Positions 26,445 through 38,168 of a stretch of 64,000 bases of DNA are shown here, piece by piece. How positions within the stretch are numbered: the first letter of the stretch is position 1; every line of letters starts with the position of its first letter. Below the pieces are notes generated by a model. The model was given only the letters and a program-made list of their open reading frames with translations. It searched no databases and was not told the origin of the DNA. The position numbers and the translations under genes are program-made. The stretch is from the NCBI RefSeq assembly GCF_019355935.1, contig NZ_CP079925.1:3720001-3784000 (forward strand). The letters are read 5' to 3'. The stretch is from Comamonas sp. Y33R10-2. Lineage in GTDB: Bacteria; Pseudomonadota; Gammaproteobacteria; Burkholderiales; Burkholderiaceae_C.

Positions 26445-27227
26445 ATGTTTCTTGCTCAACCTTTCCGCCAATCTTGCATCTGGCCTGCTGTGCGTATGGT
26501 TGCGTGTACGGACGTGGGCATGACACGTCAAAACAATGAGGATGCGGTGGGCATCCATCCTCAGTCGGTGCCATGGCCTTTGGCAGTGCTGGCTGATGGA
26601 ATGGGGGGCTACAACGCAGGCGAAGTGGCCAGCGCCATGGCCGTTGACTTGATCACGGCGGCTGTGCGCAATGATGCTTGGGCGAGCAGCTCTCCCAAAG
26701 TTGCGCAGTTTGAGTTGATTGATGCCATGAATATGGCCAATCAAGCCATCTTTGCTGCCGCGCGATCAACGGCTGAATGCAGTGGTATGGGCACGACAGT
26801 GGTTGCGGCGCTAGTGCTGGACGAAGATGTGTTGATCGCACATCTAGGCGATTCTCGCGCCTACGCTTGGCGTGCCGGGCAGTTGCTGCGCCTAACGCGT
26901 GACCACTCATTGGTGCAGCATGAGCTAGATGCGGGTTTGATCACACCTGAAGAAGCCTTGAACTCCCGCTACGGCCATCTGGTGACCCGGGCTTTGGGTG
27001 TGACAAATCAGGTTGAGCCAGAGCTGACGTATTGGCCGCTTGAGCATGGCGACCGTATCATGCTGTGCTCAGACGGCCTGACGGATATGTTGCCTGACGC
27101 TTGTCTGCAATCCCTGTTTGAGGAAAACCAGCCACTGCCGCAGTTGCTGCAGTCGCTGATAGCAGCGGCTAATGCTGCTGGCGGCAAAGATAATATTGGC
27201 GTGGTGCTGATGGAGGAAGAGGCCTAG
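26445..27227 (+). CDS. PP2C-type serine/threonine protein phosphatase (Stp1/PphA-like)
   Basis: A protein of about 260 residues. The metal-binding and structural motifs of bacterial PP2C appear in order: TDVGMTRQNNEDAVG, VLADGMGGYNAGEVAS, GMGTTVV, HLGDSRAYAW, LCSDGLTDML and KDNIGVVLM. It removes phosphate from Ser/Thr of target proteins in the cytoplasm. The start is uncertain: ATG 26445 is used here, but 26418 and 26496 are in frame and none has a good ribosome site. No cognate Ser/Thr kinase lies in the window; the gene is divergent from lysE. Confidence 0.88.
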   Translation: MFLAQPFRQSCIWPAVRMVACTDVGMTRQNNEDAVGIHPQSVPWPLAVLADGMGGYNAGEVASAMAVDLITAAVRNDAWASSSPKVAQFELIDAMNMANQAIFAAARSTAECSGMGTTVVAALVLDEDVLIAHLGDSRAYAWRAGQLLRLTRDHSLVQHELDAGLITPEEALNSRYGHLVTRALGVTNQVEPELTYWPLEHGDRIMLCSDGLTDMLPDACLQSLFEENQPLPQLLQSLIAAANAAGGKDNIGVVLMEEEA

Positions 27228-27255
27228 ACGCGCAGTCTTTGCCTTGCCCTGTTAA

Positions 27256-27576
27256 TTAGAGCAACCCGCTTTCTAGCTCCGTCATGCCATGGCGGCGGCG
27301 CACACGGTTGCAGGCATCTGAGCCCGCTGCAAACTCACGGCAGGGCGAGGGTCGCCATTCATAAATGCCGCAACTGGCCTTTTCTCCCACTTTCCCCATC
27401 AAGGCTGCGCAACGCGGTTTGGCCCAGTCCGTGCCGCGCATGCGGCAGGTGTAGTCCGTAACTTCCTCGATCAGGCCTGCGGGCACGCGCCCCCCGTTCT
27501 CTTGAGATTCATGAACCGAGAAGTCAACGCGAAAAGACGCGCAGCATGCGCCGCAGCTAAGGCAGGGGTGAGTCAT
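27256..27576 (-). CDS. YkgJ-family cysteine-cluster protein
   Basis: A 106-residue protein of the CxxCxxCC zinc/iron-chelating family (CLSCGACC at residues 6-13, then a Cys in YTCRMRG, KPRCAAL, SCGIYEWRPSPCREF). The ATG at 27576 is preferred over an in-frame GTG three codons earlier. The function of this family is not established; a metal-binding role is inferred from the cysteines. It converges on the phosphatase gene and is divergent from feoA. Confidence 0.85.
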   Translation of the reverse strand: MTHPCLSCGACCASFRVDFSVHESQENGGRVPAGLIEEVTDYTCRMRGTDWAKPRCAALMGKVGEKASCGIYEWRPSPCREFAAGSDACNRVRRRHGMTELESGLL

Positions 27577-27741
27577 TGAGGGCACAGGCTTGTCGGAAGA
27601 TGTCTTGATTTTCTCAGCAGGCCGACCCCTTGACTGCGCCGAGCTGCAGTTTTGTCAAACTTGGCTTTCAATACCCGGCAAAACTCCATGCTGCTGCAGC
27701 TTATTCGCCACTACTGTCGGCTAATCGCCTACAGTCAACGC

Positions 27742-27763
27742 AAAATGAGAATCGAACTCAATT
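27742..27763. promoter_or_regulatory. Fur-box-like site upstream of feoA
   Basis: AAAATGAGAATCGAACTCAATT shows the TGAGAAT half typical of Fur sites with an imperfect inverted partner. It is 70-92 bases before the feoA start, consistent with iron-dependent repression of the feo operon. Confidence 0.55.
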
Positions 27764-27833
27764 AAAAAACGCGGCTTTGAGCCTTTTACAGTCCGCTGTA
27801 GCCCCGTCTGCGGCAGTGTCAGTTACTTCGTCC

Positions 27834-28166
27834 ATGAATTCTTTTTCTGTTCAAGCGTCTGAATCCGGCGCGCAACCCTGCGGCGCAGGGCTCAGTTCTG
27901 CAAGCGCTTTACCTGTTATGGGGCTAGATCAACTGGCGCCCCATCAAGCCGCCCGAGTGGTGGACCTCTCGCAAGCCGATGGTGAGGATGAAAGCCTGTT
28001 GCTCAGATTGATGGAAATTGGCTTTTTGCCAGGTGAGTCAGTGCGTATTGTGGCGACGGGCTTTCCAGGCCCTGATCCACTGGCCGTGCGTATCGGCCAA
28101 GCTACGTTTGCGCTGCGCCGCCATGAAGCGGCCAAGGTGCTGGTGCAACTGGAGGCGCTGGTATGA
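27834..28166 (+). CDS. feoA: Ferrous iron transport protein FeoA
   Basis: A 110-residue protein with a C-terminal FeoA SH3-like domain (VVDLSQADGEDESLLLRLMEIGFLPG, split motif LLRLMEIGFLPGESV; GQATFALRRHEAAKVLV). The first 35 residues are a Ser/Ala-rich extension; the frame is open up to 27630 but without family sequence, and a later start is possible. FeoA is a small cytoplasmic partner of the FeoB permease. Its stop overlaps the feoB start (ATGA). Confidence 0.88.
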   Translation: MNSFSVQASESGAQPCGAGLSSASALPVMGLDQLAPHQAARVVDLSQADGEDESLLLRLMEIGFLPGESVRIVATGFPGPDPLAVRIGQATFALRRHEAAKVLVQLEALV

Positions 28167-30100
28167 ATATGCGTGAATCTCAAATCAGCATGCCAATTTC
28201 TAAGGCTTCGGCAGAGCAAGCGCCGCTGCGTGCTGCTTTACTGGGCAATCCCAACTGCGGCAAGACTGCGCTCTTTAATTTGATGACGGGTGCGCGCCAG
28301 AAGGTGGCCAACTACGCCGGCGTGACGGTTGAGCGCAAAGAGGGCTGGTTGACTACGCCAGCAAAGCGCCGCATTCGCGTGCTGGATTTGCCCGGCACCT
28401 ATAGCTTGGATGCGCACAGCGAAGATGAACGCATCACGCGTGACATCGTCAAGGGCGACCACCCGCGAGAGGCGCCTCCCGAGTTGCTGGTATGTGTGAC
28501 CGATGCCACCCATCTGCGCCTGAACCTGCGCTTGGTGCTGGAAGCACGTGCGCTGGGCTTGCCCATGGTGGTTGTGCTTAATATGAGCGACATGGCGGCG
28601 CGCCGTGGCTTGCTGGTGGATAAGGCCAAACTCAGCGAATTGCTGGGCGTGCCTGTGGTTGAAAGCGTGGGCGTGAAGGCGTCTGGCGCCAAAGACTTGC
28701 TCGCTTGGCTCGATAGCGATCAGGCGCATCAACTCAAGCCGCCCGTTATCGACGGTCAGTTCAAGCCGGTGACGGGAACGAACTCCCGCGCCCAGTTGCT
28801 GGCCCTGCATCAGCAAGTGGCCGAGATCATGCGCGCTGCCGTGCAAGAGCCTGCCGTCGCCACCCAGCGTGATGATCGTATTGACTCTGTGGTGCTGCAC
28901 CCGCTGTGGGGCACGCTGCTGCTGATTGCTACGCTGTTCTTGATGTTTCAAGCCGTCTTCAGCTGGGCTGAGCCCTTGATGGGCGGTATTGAAGGGCTGG
29001 TGGCAAGCGCTGGTCAATTGGTGCACGACGTGCTGCCGGATGGTGTGCTGCGCAGCTTGCTGGTGGATGGCGTCATCGCCGGCACAGGTTCGGTGGTGGT
29101 GTTCCTGCCGCAGATTCTGATTTTGTTCTTCTTCATCTTGGTGCTGGAAGACTCTGGCTACCTGCCGCGCGCTGCCTTTTTGCTGGACCGCATCATGGGC
29201 AGCGTGGGTTTATCGGGGCGCTCCTTCATTCCGCTGCTGTCTAGTTTTGCTTGCGCTGTTCCGGGCATCATGGCGACGCGATCGATTTCCAGCTGGCGTG
29301 ATCGCCTGCTGACCATCATGATTGCGCCGCTGATGACCTGCTCGGCACGTCTGCCGGTTTACACGCTGCTGATTGGCGCGTTTATTCCTGAGCAAACGGT
29401 GGGCGGCATTTTCAACCTGCAGGGCTTGGTGCTGTTTGCCTTGTATGTGGGCGGCATTGCCAGCGCCATGGGCGTGGCTTGGGTGGGCAAACTGATCAGC
29501 AAGGTCAAGATCCGCACGCCGCTGCTGATGGAGCTGCCCTCTTACCGCGTGCCCAGCGTGCGCAGCCTGATTTTGGGCTTGTATGAACGCGCCATGATCT
29601 TCTTGCGCCGCGTTGGCGGCATCATCTTGGCGGTGAGCATTGTGCTGTGGTTCCTCTCCAGCTACCCCGGTGCACCTGAAGGCGTGACCGAAGGCGCTAT
29701 TCGCTACAGCTTTGCCGGTCAGATTGGTCAGGCGCTTGAAGTGGTGCTGGCCCCTATTGGCTTTAACTGGCAAATCTCCATTGCGCTGGTGCCCGGTATG
29801 GCCGCCCGTGAAGTGGCGGTAGGCGCGTTGGGCACGGTCTACGCCTTGTCGGCTGTGGGTGATGACGCCATTGCCCAGCAATTGAGCCCGCTGCTCGCTA
29901 GCAGCTGGTCGCTGGCGACGGCCTTGTCGCTCTTGGTCTGGTTTGTGTTTGCGCCGCAGTGCATATCTACCTTGGCCATGGTCAAACGTGAGACCAATGG
30001 CTGGCGCTACCCGCTGCTGATGACGGCTTACCTGTTTGCGCTGGCTTACTTCGCCAGTTTTGTGACCTATCGCATCGCTCTGGCTTTGGGCTGGGGTTGA
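28163..30100 (+). CDS. feoB: Ferrous iron transporter FeoB
   Basis: A 645-residue inner-membrane Fe(II) transporter. The N-terminal G domain has G1 (GNPNCGKTALFN), G3 (DLPGTYSL) and G4 (NMSD) followed by a helical spacer. From about residue 245 come two Gate repeats (PRAAFLLDRIMGSVGLSGRS; SFACAVPGIMATR) and a C-terminal membrane core with GMAAREVAVGALGTVYAL. It is shorter than E. coli FeoB (about 770) but typical of the compact type. The start overlaps feoA; a Cys-rich partner follows. Confidence 0.95.
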   Translation: MNMRESQISMPISKASAEQAPLRAALLGNPNCGKTALFNLMTGARQKVANYAGVTVERKEGWLTTPAKRRIRVLDLPGTYSLDAHSEDERITRDIVKGDHPREAPPELLVCVTDATHLRLNLRLVLEARALGLPMVVVLNMSDMAARRGLLVDKAKLSELLGVPVVESVGVKASGAKDLLAWLDSDQAHQLKPPVIDGQFKPVTGTNSRAQLLALHQQVAEIMRAAVQEPAVATQRDDRIDSVVLHPLWGTLLLIATLFLMFQAVFSWAEPLMGGIEGLVASAGQLVHDVLPDGVLRSLLVDGVIAGTGSVVVFLPQILILFFFILVLEDSGYLPRAAFLLDRIMGSVGLSGRSFIPLLSSFACAVPGIMATRSISSWRDRLLTIMIAPLMTCSARLPVYTLLIGAFIPEQTVGGIFNLQGLVLFALYVGGIASAMGVAWVGKLISKVKIRTPLLMELPSYRVPSVRSLILGLYERAMIFLRRVGGIILAVSIVLWFLSSYPGAPEGVTEGAIRYSFAGQIGQALEVVLAPIGFNWQISIALVPGMAAREVAVGALGTVYALSAVGDDAIAQQLSPLLASSWSLATALSLLVWFVFAPQCISTLAMVKRETNGWRYPLLMTAYLFALAYFASFVTYRIALALGWG

Positions 30101-30113
30101 GAAAGGATTGGCT

Positions 30114-30305
30114 ATGTGGCAAGAGTTAATGGTGGGTGCGATTGTGCTGGTGGCCGCGGTGTCGCTCACCTGGCGCTATGTGCCGGCCAGCTTGCGTAGC
30201 AAGCTGGGTCGTGTTCACCCGTCACTGGCTCCTAAGGCCAAGGGTGGTTGCGGTAGTTGCAGCTCCTGCGGCGGTGATAGCTGCTCGGATACGCGCAAAA
30301 TCTAA
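30114..30305 (+). CDS. FeoB-associated Cys-rich small membrane protein
   Basis: A 63-residue protein with one N-terminal hydrophobic segment (MVGAIVLVAAVSLTWRYV) and a C-terminal Gly/Cys/Ser cluster GGCGSCSSCGGDSC. The ATG at 30114 has AAGGA seven bases upstream; a TTG two codons earlier is unlikely. It begins 13 bases after feoB and closes the operon. Small Cys-rich proteins in this position occur in many feo operons; a role in handling Fe(II) at the transporter is inferred. Confidence 0.8.
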   Translation: MWQELMVGAIVLVAAVSLTWRYVPASLRSKLGRVHPSLAPKAKGGCGSCSSCGGDSCSDTRKI

Positions 30306-30349
30306 TGGCTTAAAGCTGCCTAGAACTGCCTAAAACTGCTTGATGCAAG

Positions 30350-30384
30350 AAAGAGCCATGCTGACTTCAGCTGGCTCTTTTTAA
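30350..30384 (+). terminator. Terminator of the feo operon
   Basis: Outer stem AAAGAGCCA...TGGCTCTTT with an inner GCTGA/TCAGC stem, followed by TTTT. It overlaps the stop codon region of the convergent gene at 30367. Confidence 0.85.
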
Positions 30385-30849
30385 TTGGGCGAACAGGGCT
30401 TGTTCGCACTCTGGGTCGTCACACTGCTCGCAGCCCTTGAGGCGCATGCGTGCGCTGGGTTTCCAAGGATTTTGCGTTGCAATCCAGTTCCAGTCTGAAC
30501 TGGGTGCTATTGATTTTAAAGACTCAGCCAGTTGCAGCCACTGCGACGAAGGTTTACCGTACAGCATCACATAAGGGCGCTGCTGCTCGCTCAGTCGTTC
30601 GCGCCAAGCGCTAATTTGCAGTGCAATCGCCGGGTCGCAGTCGCTGTCTAACCAGTCTTGGCCCAGCACATACACCAGCGCTTCTTGTGGCCAAGTTTCA
30701 TTGGCTTTGGGGGCTAAGCATTGCCAAGAGTGCTCACTGCACTTGCTCGCACCATTCTCCCAAGCTTGTAGCAGGGCATGCGCCATGCTGCGAGATAGCG
30801 CGTGGGGCTGGCCCAGCAGCACGACAGTGGGGTAGGGAAGAGTAGTCAT
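30367..30849 (-). CDS. Hypothetical protein with C-terminal Cys pair region
   Basis: A 160-residue protein that I do not recognise. It starts at ATG 30849 (MTTLPYPTVVLLGQPHALS), has a Walker-free alpha/beta-looking N-terminal half with VVLLGQP and ALVYVLGQDWLD, and ends with a segment KGCEQCDDPECEQALF. The position convergent to the feo operon says little. It is followed on the same strand side by the ftsB terminator region, so it has its own transcript. Coding is supported by codon pattern and a clean frame. Confidence 0.6.
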   Translation of the reverse strand: MTTLPYPTVVLLGQPHALSRSMAHALLQAWENGASKCSEHSWQCLAPKANETWPQEALVYVLGQDWLDSDCDPAIALQISAWRERLSEQQRPYVMLYGKPSSQWLQLAESLKSIAPSSDWNWIATQNPWKPSARMRLKGCEQCDDPECEQALFAQLKRAS

Positions 30850-30862
30850 GGCTGTCAATGAA

Positions 30863-30885
30863 AAAGCCAGCGCAAGGCTGGCTTT
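30863..30885 (-). terminator. Terminator downstream of ftsB
   Basis: A nine-pair stem AAAGCCAGC-GCAAG-GCTGGCTTT, followed on the minus strand by TTCATTG after a T-run; 22 bases beyond the ftsB stop. Confidence 0.75.
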
Positions 30886-30906
30886 GGTTGCTGTGCAAGC
30901 GGGTGG

Positions 30907-31185
30907 TCAATGCTTGTAAACCTGAATATAGATTTCATTGGGTTTGACCATACCCAGCTCGTAGCGGGCTTTTTCTTCCACGGTGGCCAGACCATCTTTC
31001 AAGTCGTTGACTTCAGACTGCAGTCTGTCGTTTTCGGATTTTTCCAAGGTATTGGCGGCGTACTGCTCTTGAATTTGCTGATGCAAATCTTGCACATAGG
31101 CCACGCTGCCATTGCCCAGCCAGAGCTGAGCATGAATTCCAGCAAGAAGCACTAGTAGTGTGATGCAGACGACGCGGTTGACCAT
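30907..31185 (-). CDS. ftsB: Cell division protein FtsB
   Basis: A 92-residue bitopic protein with an N-terminal transmembrane helix (VVCITLLVLLAGIHAQLWLG), a coiled-coil (residues about 28-70, heptad-like LHQQIQEQYAANTLEKSEND) and the conserved tail VEEKARYELGMVKPNEIY. With FtsL and FtsQ it forms the divisome subcomplex that activates septal peptidoglycan synthesis. Its place after eno is typical of beta- and gammaproteobacteria. A dispersed repeat copy separates the two genes. Confidence 0.93.
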   Translation of the reverse strand: MVNRVVCITLLVLLAGIHAQLWLGNGSVAYVQDLHQQIQEQYAANTLEKSENDRLQSEVNDLKDGLATVEEKARYELGMVKPNEIYIQVYKH

Positions 31186-31219
31186 AGAAAAGGTGGCTTA
31201 AAAGTAGCTTGTTAGCAAG

Positions 31220-31294
31220 AGGCACCGAGCAAGGGCCGCCCCGCAGCGAGGGTGTCGCCCCCTTTAAGGGGAAGGCGCGAAGCGGCTCAGGGGG
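31220..31294. repeat. Dispersed GC-rich intergenic repeat, copy 1 (3' side of eno)
   Basis: About 75 bases beginning GGCACCGAGCAAGGGCCGCC and ending GCGGCTCAGGGGG, three bases before the eno stop codon. Copies 2 and 3 (39972-40057, 46535-46632) share the opening GCCxAGCAAGAGCCGCCTC, a central C-run/G-run hairpin and the ending GCGCxGC(C)GCTCAGGGG. In all three the same end touches the stop codon of a minus-strand gene. Confidence 0.8.
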
Positions 31295-31297
31295 CTC

Positions 31298-32965
<1,668 letters not shown>

Positions 32966-33823
32966 TCAGGGCTGGAAGTTGTCTTCTAAGAAGCCGTTGC
33001 GCTTGGTGATGTCATCGAGCGCCACCAGCGTTTGCAGCAAAGACTTCATGTGCTTCAAAGGCACAGCGTTGGGGCCGTCGGACAGGGCGTTGCAGGGGTC
33101 TGGATGGGTTTCCATAAAGAGACCCGCCACACCCACAGCCACGGCGGCGCGGGACAAAACAGGCACCATCTCGCGCATACCGCCGCTGCTGGTGCCGTTG
33201 CCGCCGGGCAACTGCACGCTGTGCGTGGCGTCAAACACCACGGGAGCGTTAGTCTCACGCATGATGGCTAGTGAGCGCATATCGCTCACCAGATTGTTGT
33301 AGCCAAAGCTGGCACCGCGCTCGCAGGCGGTGAACATATCAGGGTCTTGGCCCACTTCAATAGCGGCGGCGCGGGCCTTGTCGATGACATTCTTCATGTC
33401 ATGTGGGGCCAGGAATTGGCCCTTTTTGATGTTCACAGGCTTGCCGCACTGCGCTACAGCGCGGATGAAATCCGTCTGGCGGCACAGGAAGGCGGGCGTT
33501 TGCAGCATGTCCACGATAGAGGCCACATAGGGAATCTCTTCGACGGTGTGCACGTCGGTGAGGATGGGAACGTTCAATTCCTTCCTCACCTTGGCCATGA
33601 TTTCCAGACCCTTTTCCATGCCGGGGCCGCGAAAGCTGGTGCCCGAGGAGCGGTTGGCCTTGTCAAAGCTGCTCTTGAAGATGAAGTTGATGCCCAGCTC
33701 GGAGGTGATTTCCTTGAGGTGTCCGGCCACGTCCATCTGCAGCTGTTCGGACTCGACCACACAGGGGCCTGCAATCAGAAAGAAGCGCTTGTCCAGACCA
33801 ATATCAAAGCCACAGAGTTTCAT
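32966..33823 (-). CDS. kdsA: 3-deoxy-8-phosphooctulonate synthase KdsA
   Basis: A 285-residue enzyme condensing arabinose 5-phosphate with phosphoenolpyruvate to KDO 8-phosphate for lipopolysaccharide core synthesis. Start [20 protein letters not shown] at ATG 33823 with AAGGA upstream; the frame is open 20 codons further without family sequence. Conserved parts are [39 protein letters not shown] and [12 protein letters not shown]. The absence of the Cys metal-ligand pattern was not resolved by eye. It follows pyrG on the same strand. Confidence 0.96.
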   Translation of the reverse strand: MKLCGFDIGLDKRFFLIAGPCVVESEQLQMDVAGHLKEITSELGINFIFKSSFDKANRSSGTSFRGPGMEKGLEIMAKVRKELNVPILTDVHTVEEIPYVASIVDMLQTPAFLCRQTDFIRAVAQCGKPVNIKKGQFLAPHDMKNVIDKARAAAIEVGQDPDMFTACERGASFGYNNLVSDMRSLAIMRETNAPVVFDATHSVQLPGGNGTSSGGMREMVPVLSRAAVAVGVAGLFMETHPDPCNALSDGPNAVPLKHMKSLLQTLVALDDITKRNGFLEDNFQP

Positions 33824-33865
33824 GGTGGGTTCCTTTGTGCACACATTGCATGCTTCAAAAACTAA

Positions 33866-33941
33866 AGCTGCTAGTGCTCTCAATTAAATGACTTGAGCAT
33901 CATTTGATGCCCAAGTCCTCTATTTTCAAGCGCTAGCAGCT
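33866..33941. repeat. Intergenic inverted repeat AGCTGCTAGTGCT / AGCGCTAGCAGCT
   Basis: Thirteen-base arms (one G-T mismatch) at 33866-33878 and 33929-33941 around a second nested pair (GACTTGAGCAT / TTGATGCCCAAGTC). It lies between pyrG and kdsA and belongs to the same small repeat family as 10931-11010. Confidence 0.6.
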
Positions 33942-33974
33942 CCTATTTCGGGATTGATTTCCGGTGAACGGGAA

Positions 33975-35675
<1,701 letters not shown>

Positions 35676-35749
35676 CTACGAATTTCGGCGTGGCGTACAG
35701 GGATGCTCAAACCGTATAAAAGTGGCTCAGGTCTGCTAAATTGCGCGTC

Positions 35750-36976
35750 ATGAATGACGTGTTCGCAGGCAAACATCTGGTGCTGGGCCTCTCTGGGGGC
35801 GTAGCTTGTTACAAATCGGCCATTTTGTGCCGCTTGCTGGTTCAAGCCGGCGCTACGGTCCAAGTGGTCATGACGGAGGCGGCTGAGCAGTTTATGACTG
35901 CCGTCACCATGCAGGCGCTTTCTGGGCGCGCAGTCTACACCTCTCAGTGGGATGCGCGTGAGCCCAACAACATGCCCCACATCAACCTCAGTCGCGAGGC
36001 TGATGCCATCCTCATCGCCCCGTGCAGCGCAGACTTTATTGCGCGCTTGGTGCAAGGCCGTGCGGATGAGCTGCTAAGCCTGATGTGCTTGGCCCGACCC
36101 ACAGGCACAGTGCCCCTGCTGCTGGCCCCGGCCATGAACCGCGAAATGTGGGCCCACCCTGCCACCCAGCGCAATTTGGCGCAGGTGCAAGCCGATGGCG
36201 CTGCTGTGCTGGGCGTGGGCAACGGCAGTCAGGCCTGTGGTGAGACGGGCGATGGCCGCATGCTGGAGCCCGAAGAAATCATGGAAGAGCTCGCCGCACA
36301 CTTCACGGCCAAGCGATTGCAAGGCCAGCATTTACTGGTCACCGCCGGCCCCACGTTTGAGGCGATTGACCCGGTGCGCGGAATCACCAATTTGTCGAGT
36401 GGAAAGATGGGCTTTGCCATTGCCCGTGCCGCACGCGAAGCAGGGGCTCAGGTTACGCTGGTGGCTGGCCCTGTGCACCTACCCACGCCGCGCGGCGTGA
36501 CGCGCATCAACGTGCAGTCGGCCCGTCAGATGCAGCAAGCCGTTCAGTCGCAGGTGAGTTGTGCTTCTATTTTTATAGCTACTGCTGCAGTTGCTGATTG
36601 GCGCCCTGCCGAATTTTCCGACCAAAAAATCAAGAAAGACGGCTCTGGCGATGTGCCCGCTATGAGCTTTGTGGAGAACCCCGATATTCTGGCGGGTGTC
36701 GCCCAGTCCGAGCAGGCCAAGTCTGGCAAGCTGTACTGCGTGGGTTTTGCGGCGGAAAGCCATGACCTGCTCAAACACGCCACTGCCAAGCGCCTGCGCA
36801 AAGGCGTGCCACTGCTGGTGGGTAATATTGGCCCGGCCACTTTTGGCAAGGACGACAATGCCCTGCTGCTGATTGATGACAAGGGCACGAAAGAGCTGCC
36901 CCACGCCAGCAAAGACAAGTTGGCGCGTCAGCTGGTGGATGAAATTGCGCTGCGCTTGTCGGCTGTGAAGCCGTAA
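35750..36976 (+). CDS. coaBC: Bifunctional CoaBC (phosphopantothenoylcysteine synthetase/decarboxylase)
   Basis: A 408-residue coenzyme A biosynthesis enzyme. The N-terminal CoaC flavoprotein domain begins KHLVLGLSGGVACYKSA and has PAMNREMW and the catalytic Cys in GNGSQACGETGDGRM; the C-terminal CoaB domain has TAGPTFEAIDPVRGITN, NLSSGKMG and the lysines of SDQKIKKDG. ATG 35750 is used; a TTG three codons upstream is in frame. Together the domains convert 4'-phosphopantothenate and Cys to 4'-phosphopantetheine. Confidence 0.96.
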   Translation: MNDVFAGKHLVLGLSGGVACYKSAILCRLLVQAGATVQVVMTEAAEQFMTAVTMQALSGRAVYTSQWDAREPNNMPHINLSREADAILIAPCSADFIARLVQGRADELLSLMCLARPTGTVPLLLAPAMNREMWAHPATQRNLAQVQADGAAVLGVGNGSQACGETGDGRMLEPEEIMEELAAHFTAKRLQGQHLLVTAGPTFEAIDPVRGITNLSSGKMGFAIARAAREAGAQVTLVAGPVHLPTPRGVTRINVQSARQMQQAVQSQVSCASIFIATAAVADWRPAEFSDQKIKKDGSGDVPAMSFVENPDILAGVAQSEQAKSGKLYCVGFAAESHDLLKHATAKRLRKGVPLLVGNIGPATFGKDDNALLLIDDKGTKELPHASKDKLARQLVDEIALRLSAVKP

Positions 36977-37033
36977 TACGACAGCCCTGACACGACATTC
37001 CTGCCCCAACACTGAGCCCTTAGGAGCCTGAAC

Positions 37034-37543
37034 ATGATCCCTTCCAGCTATGAAGGCCCGAGCAATGGCGACTATGTGGCCTATGTGGACGAGCTGCTGC
37101 GCACCAGCCCTGAGTACCGCCGTACACAACGCAGCCTTGCTGGAGCGATGTATTCGGCGGTGATTACGCCCGGCGGGCAGTCCAGCTCACCCATGGCCCA
37201 GCTGCGTGAAACCCTGCAAAAAGCCAAAGACATGGCCGAGCAGCAGGTGGAGCGCAAGACCATGATCACGCAGACCGTTGCCAGCCGCACCGCTGCGGCT
37301 CAGCCGGTGCGTGGGAGCAAGGAAGAAGCCCAGCAGCGCTTTAAGGCGATTGAGCGGGAGATTGAGAGCCAGAAGTCGCAGGCCGCGACTCAAAAGAAGC
37401 CCTGGATTTCGCCAGTCTCTTTAGCGATGATCGTGGGCGGCGCCATCATTGGGCAGTTTGTGCAGGGCTTTGGCATGATGCTCTCCATCATGGGTTTGAT
37501 GACTCTGGTGGGCGGCGTGCTTAACCGCCTAAAGGGTAAGTAG
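37034..37543 (+). CDS. Hypothetical protein with C-terminal hydrophobic pair
   Basis: A 169-residue protein that I do not recognise. AGGAG precedes the ATG by eight bases, which supports the start. Residues 1-125 are polar and helical-looking with a Gln/Lys/Glu-rich region (QLRETLQKAKDMAEQQVERK), and residues about 127-165 hold one or two hydrophobic segments (SLAMIVGGAIIGQFVQG, MMLSIMGLMTLVGGVL). It sits between coaBC and dut on the same strand and is probably anchored in the inner membrane by its C-terminus. Confidence 0.65.
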   Translation: MIPSSYEGPSNGDYVAYVDELLRTSPEYRRTQRSLAGAMYSAVITPGGQSSSPMAQLRETLQKAKDMAEQQVERKTMITQTVASRTAAAQPVRGSKEEAQQRFKAIEREIESQKSQAATQKKPWISPVSLAMIVGGAIIGQFVQGFGMMLSIMGLMTLVGGVLNRLKGK

Positions 37544-37643
37544 GCAAAGCACAGCGTCAGGCATTTTCACCAGCTGCAAACGGGCGACAATGGCGCCCTT
37601 TATTCAATAACCAGACGCAGCAGCGTTGCGCTCTGGATCACTT

Positions 37644-37667
37644 AAAAGCCCGGTTTCCGGGCTTTTT
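37644..37667 (+). terminator. Terminator-like hairpin immediately before dut
   Basis: A perfect ten-pair stem AAAAGCCCGG-TTT-CCGGGCTTTT followed by one further T and then GCC. It ends 12 bases before the dut ATG, so the dut ribosome site sits directly at its foot. It may end the upstream transcript, or act as a leader attenuator for dut. Confidence 0.75.
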
Positions 37668-37679
37668 GCCAAGGTTTTT

Positions 37680-38129
37680 ATGAACGTAGATGTCAAGATT
37701 CTCGATGCGCGCCTGCGCGAAAACATGCCCGCTTACGCCACGCCCGGCAGCGCCGGACTGGACCTGCGCGCCTGCATTGATGCGCCTGTGACGCTGGAGC
37801 CCGGCCAGTGGCAGCTGATTCCCACCGGCATGGCCATGCACCTCAAAGACCCCAACTACGCAGCGCTCATCCTGCCGCGCTCGGGCATGGGTCACAAACA
37901 CGGCATCGTGCTGGGCAATCTCGTGGGCCTGATCGACTCCGATTACCAAGGCCAACTCATGGTCAGCGCCTGGAATCGCTCGCAAACCGCTTTCACGCTG
38001 CAGCCTATGGACCGTCTGGCTCAGCTGATGATCGTGCCCGTGGTGCAAGCCCAGTTCAATTTGGTCGATGAATTTGCCGACGCCAGCGAGCGCGGTGAAG
38101 GTGGCTACGGCTCTACAGGCAAGCAATAA
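37680..38129 (+). CDS. dut: dUTP diphosphatase
   Basis: A 149-residue trimeric dUTPase that hydrolyses dUTP to dUMP, keeping uracil out of DNA. The five family motifs are visible: [42 protein letters not shown] and the C-terminal [19 protein letters not shown] at 37680 is the start; AAGG lies six bases upstream. A perfect hairpin lies just before the ribosome site. Confidence 0.96.
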   Translation: MNVDVKILDARLRENMPAYATPGSAGLDLRACIDAPVTLEPGQWQLIPTGMAMHLKDPNYAALILPRSGMGHKHGIVLGNLVGLIDSDYQGQLMVSAWNRSQTAFTLQPMDRLAQLMIVPVVQAQFNLVDEFADASERGEGGYGSTGKQ

Positions 38130-38168
38130 GCGCAAGTTAACCCTGCTGAACCACCTGCCTGCCAGAGC

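Noticed and set aside
36560..36590. AGCTGCTAT-like sequence inside coaBC
   Set aside because: It reads ATAGCTACTGCTGCAG in frame with a normal CoaB segment (FIATAAVADWRP), so it is coding sequence and not a repeat insertion.
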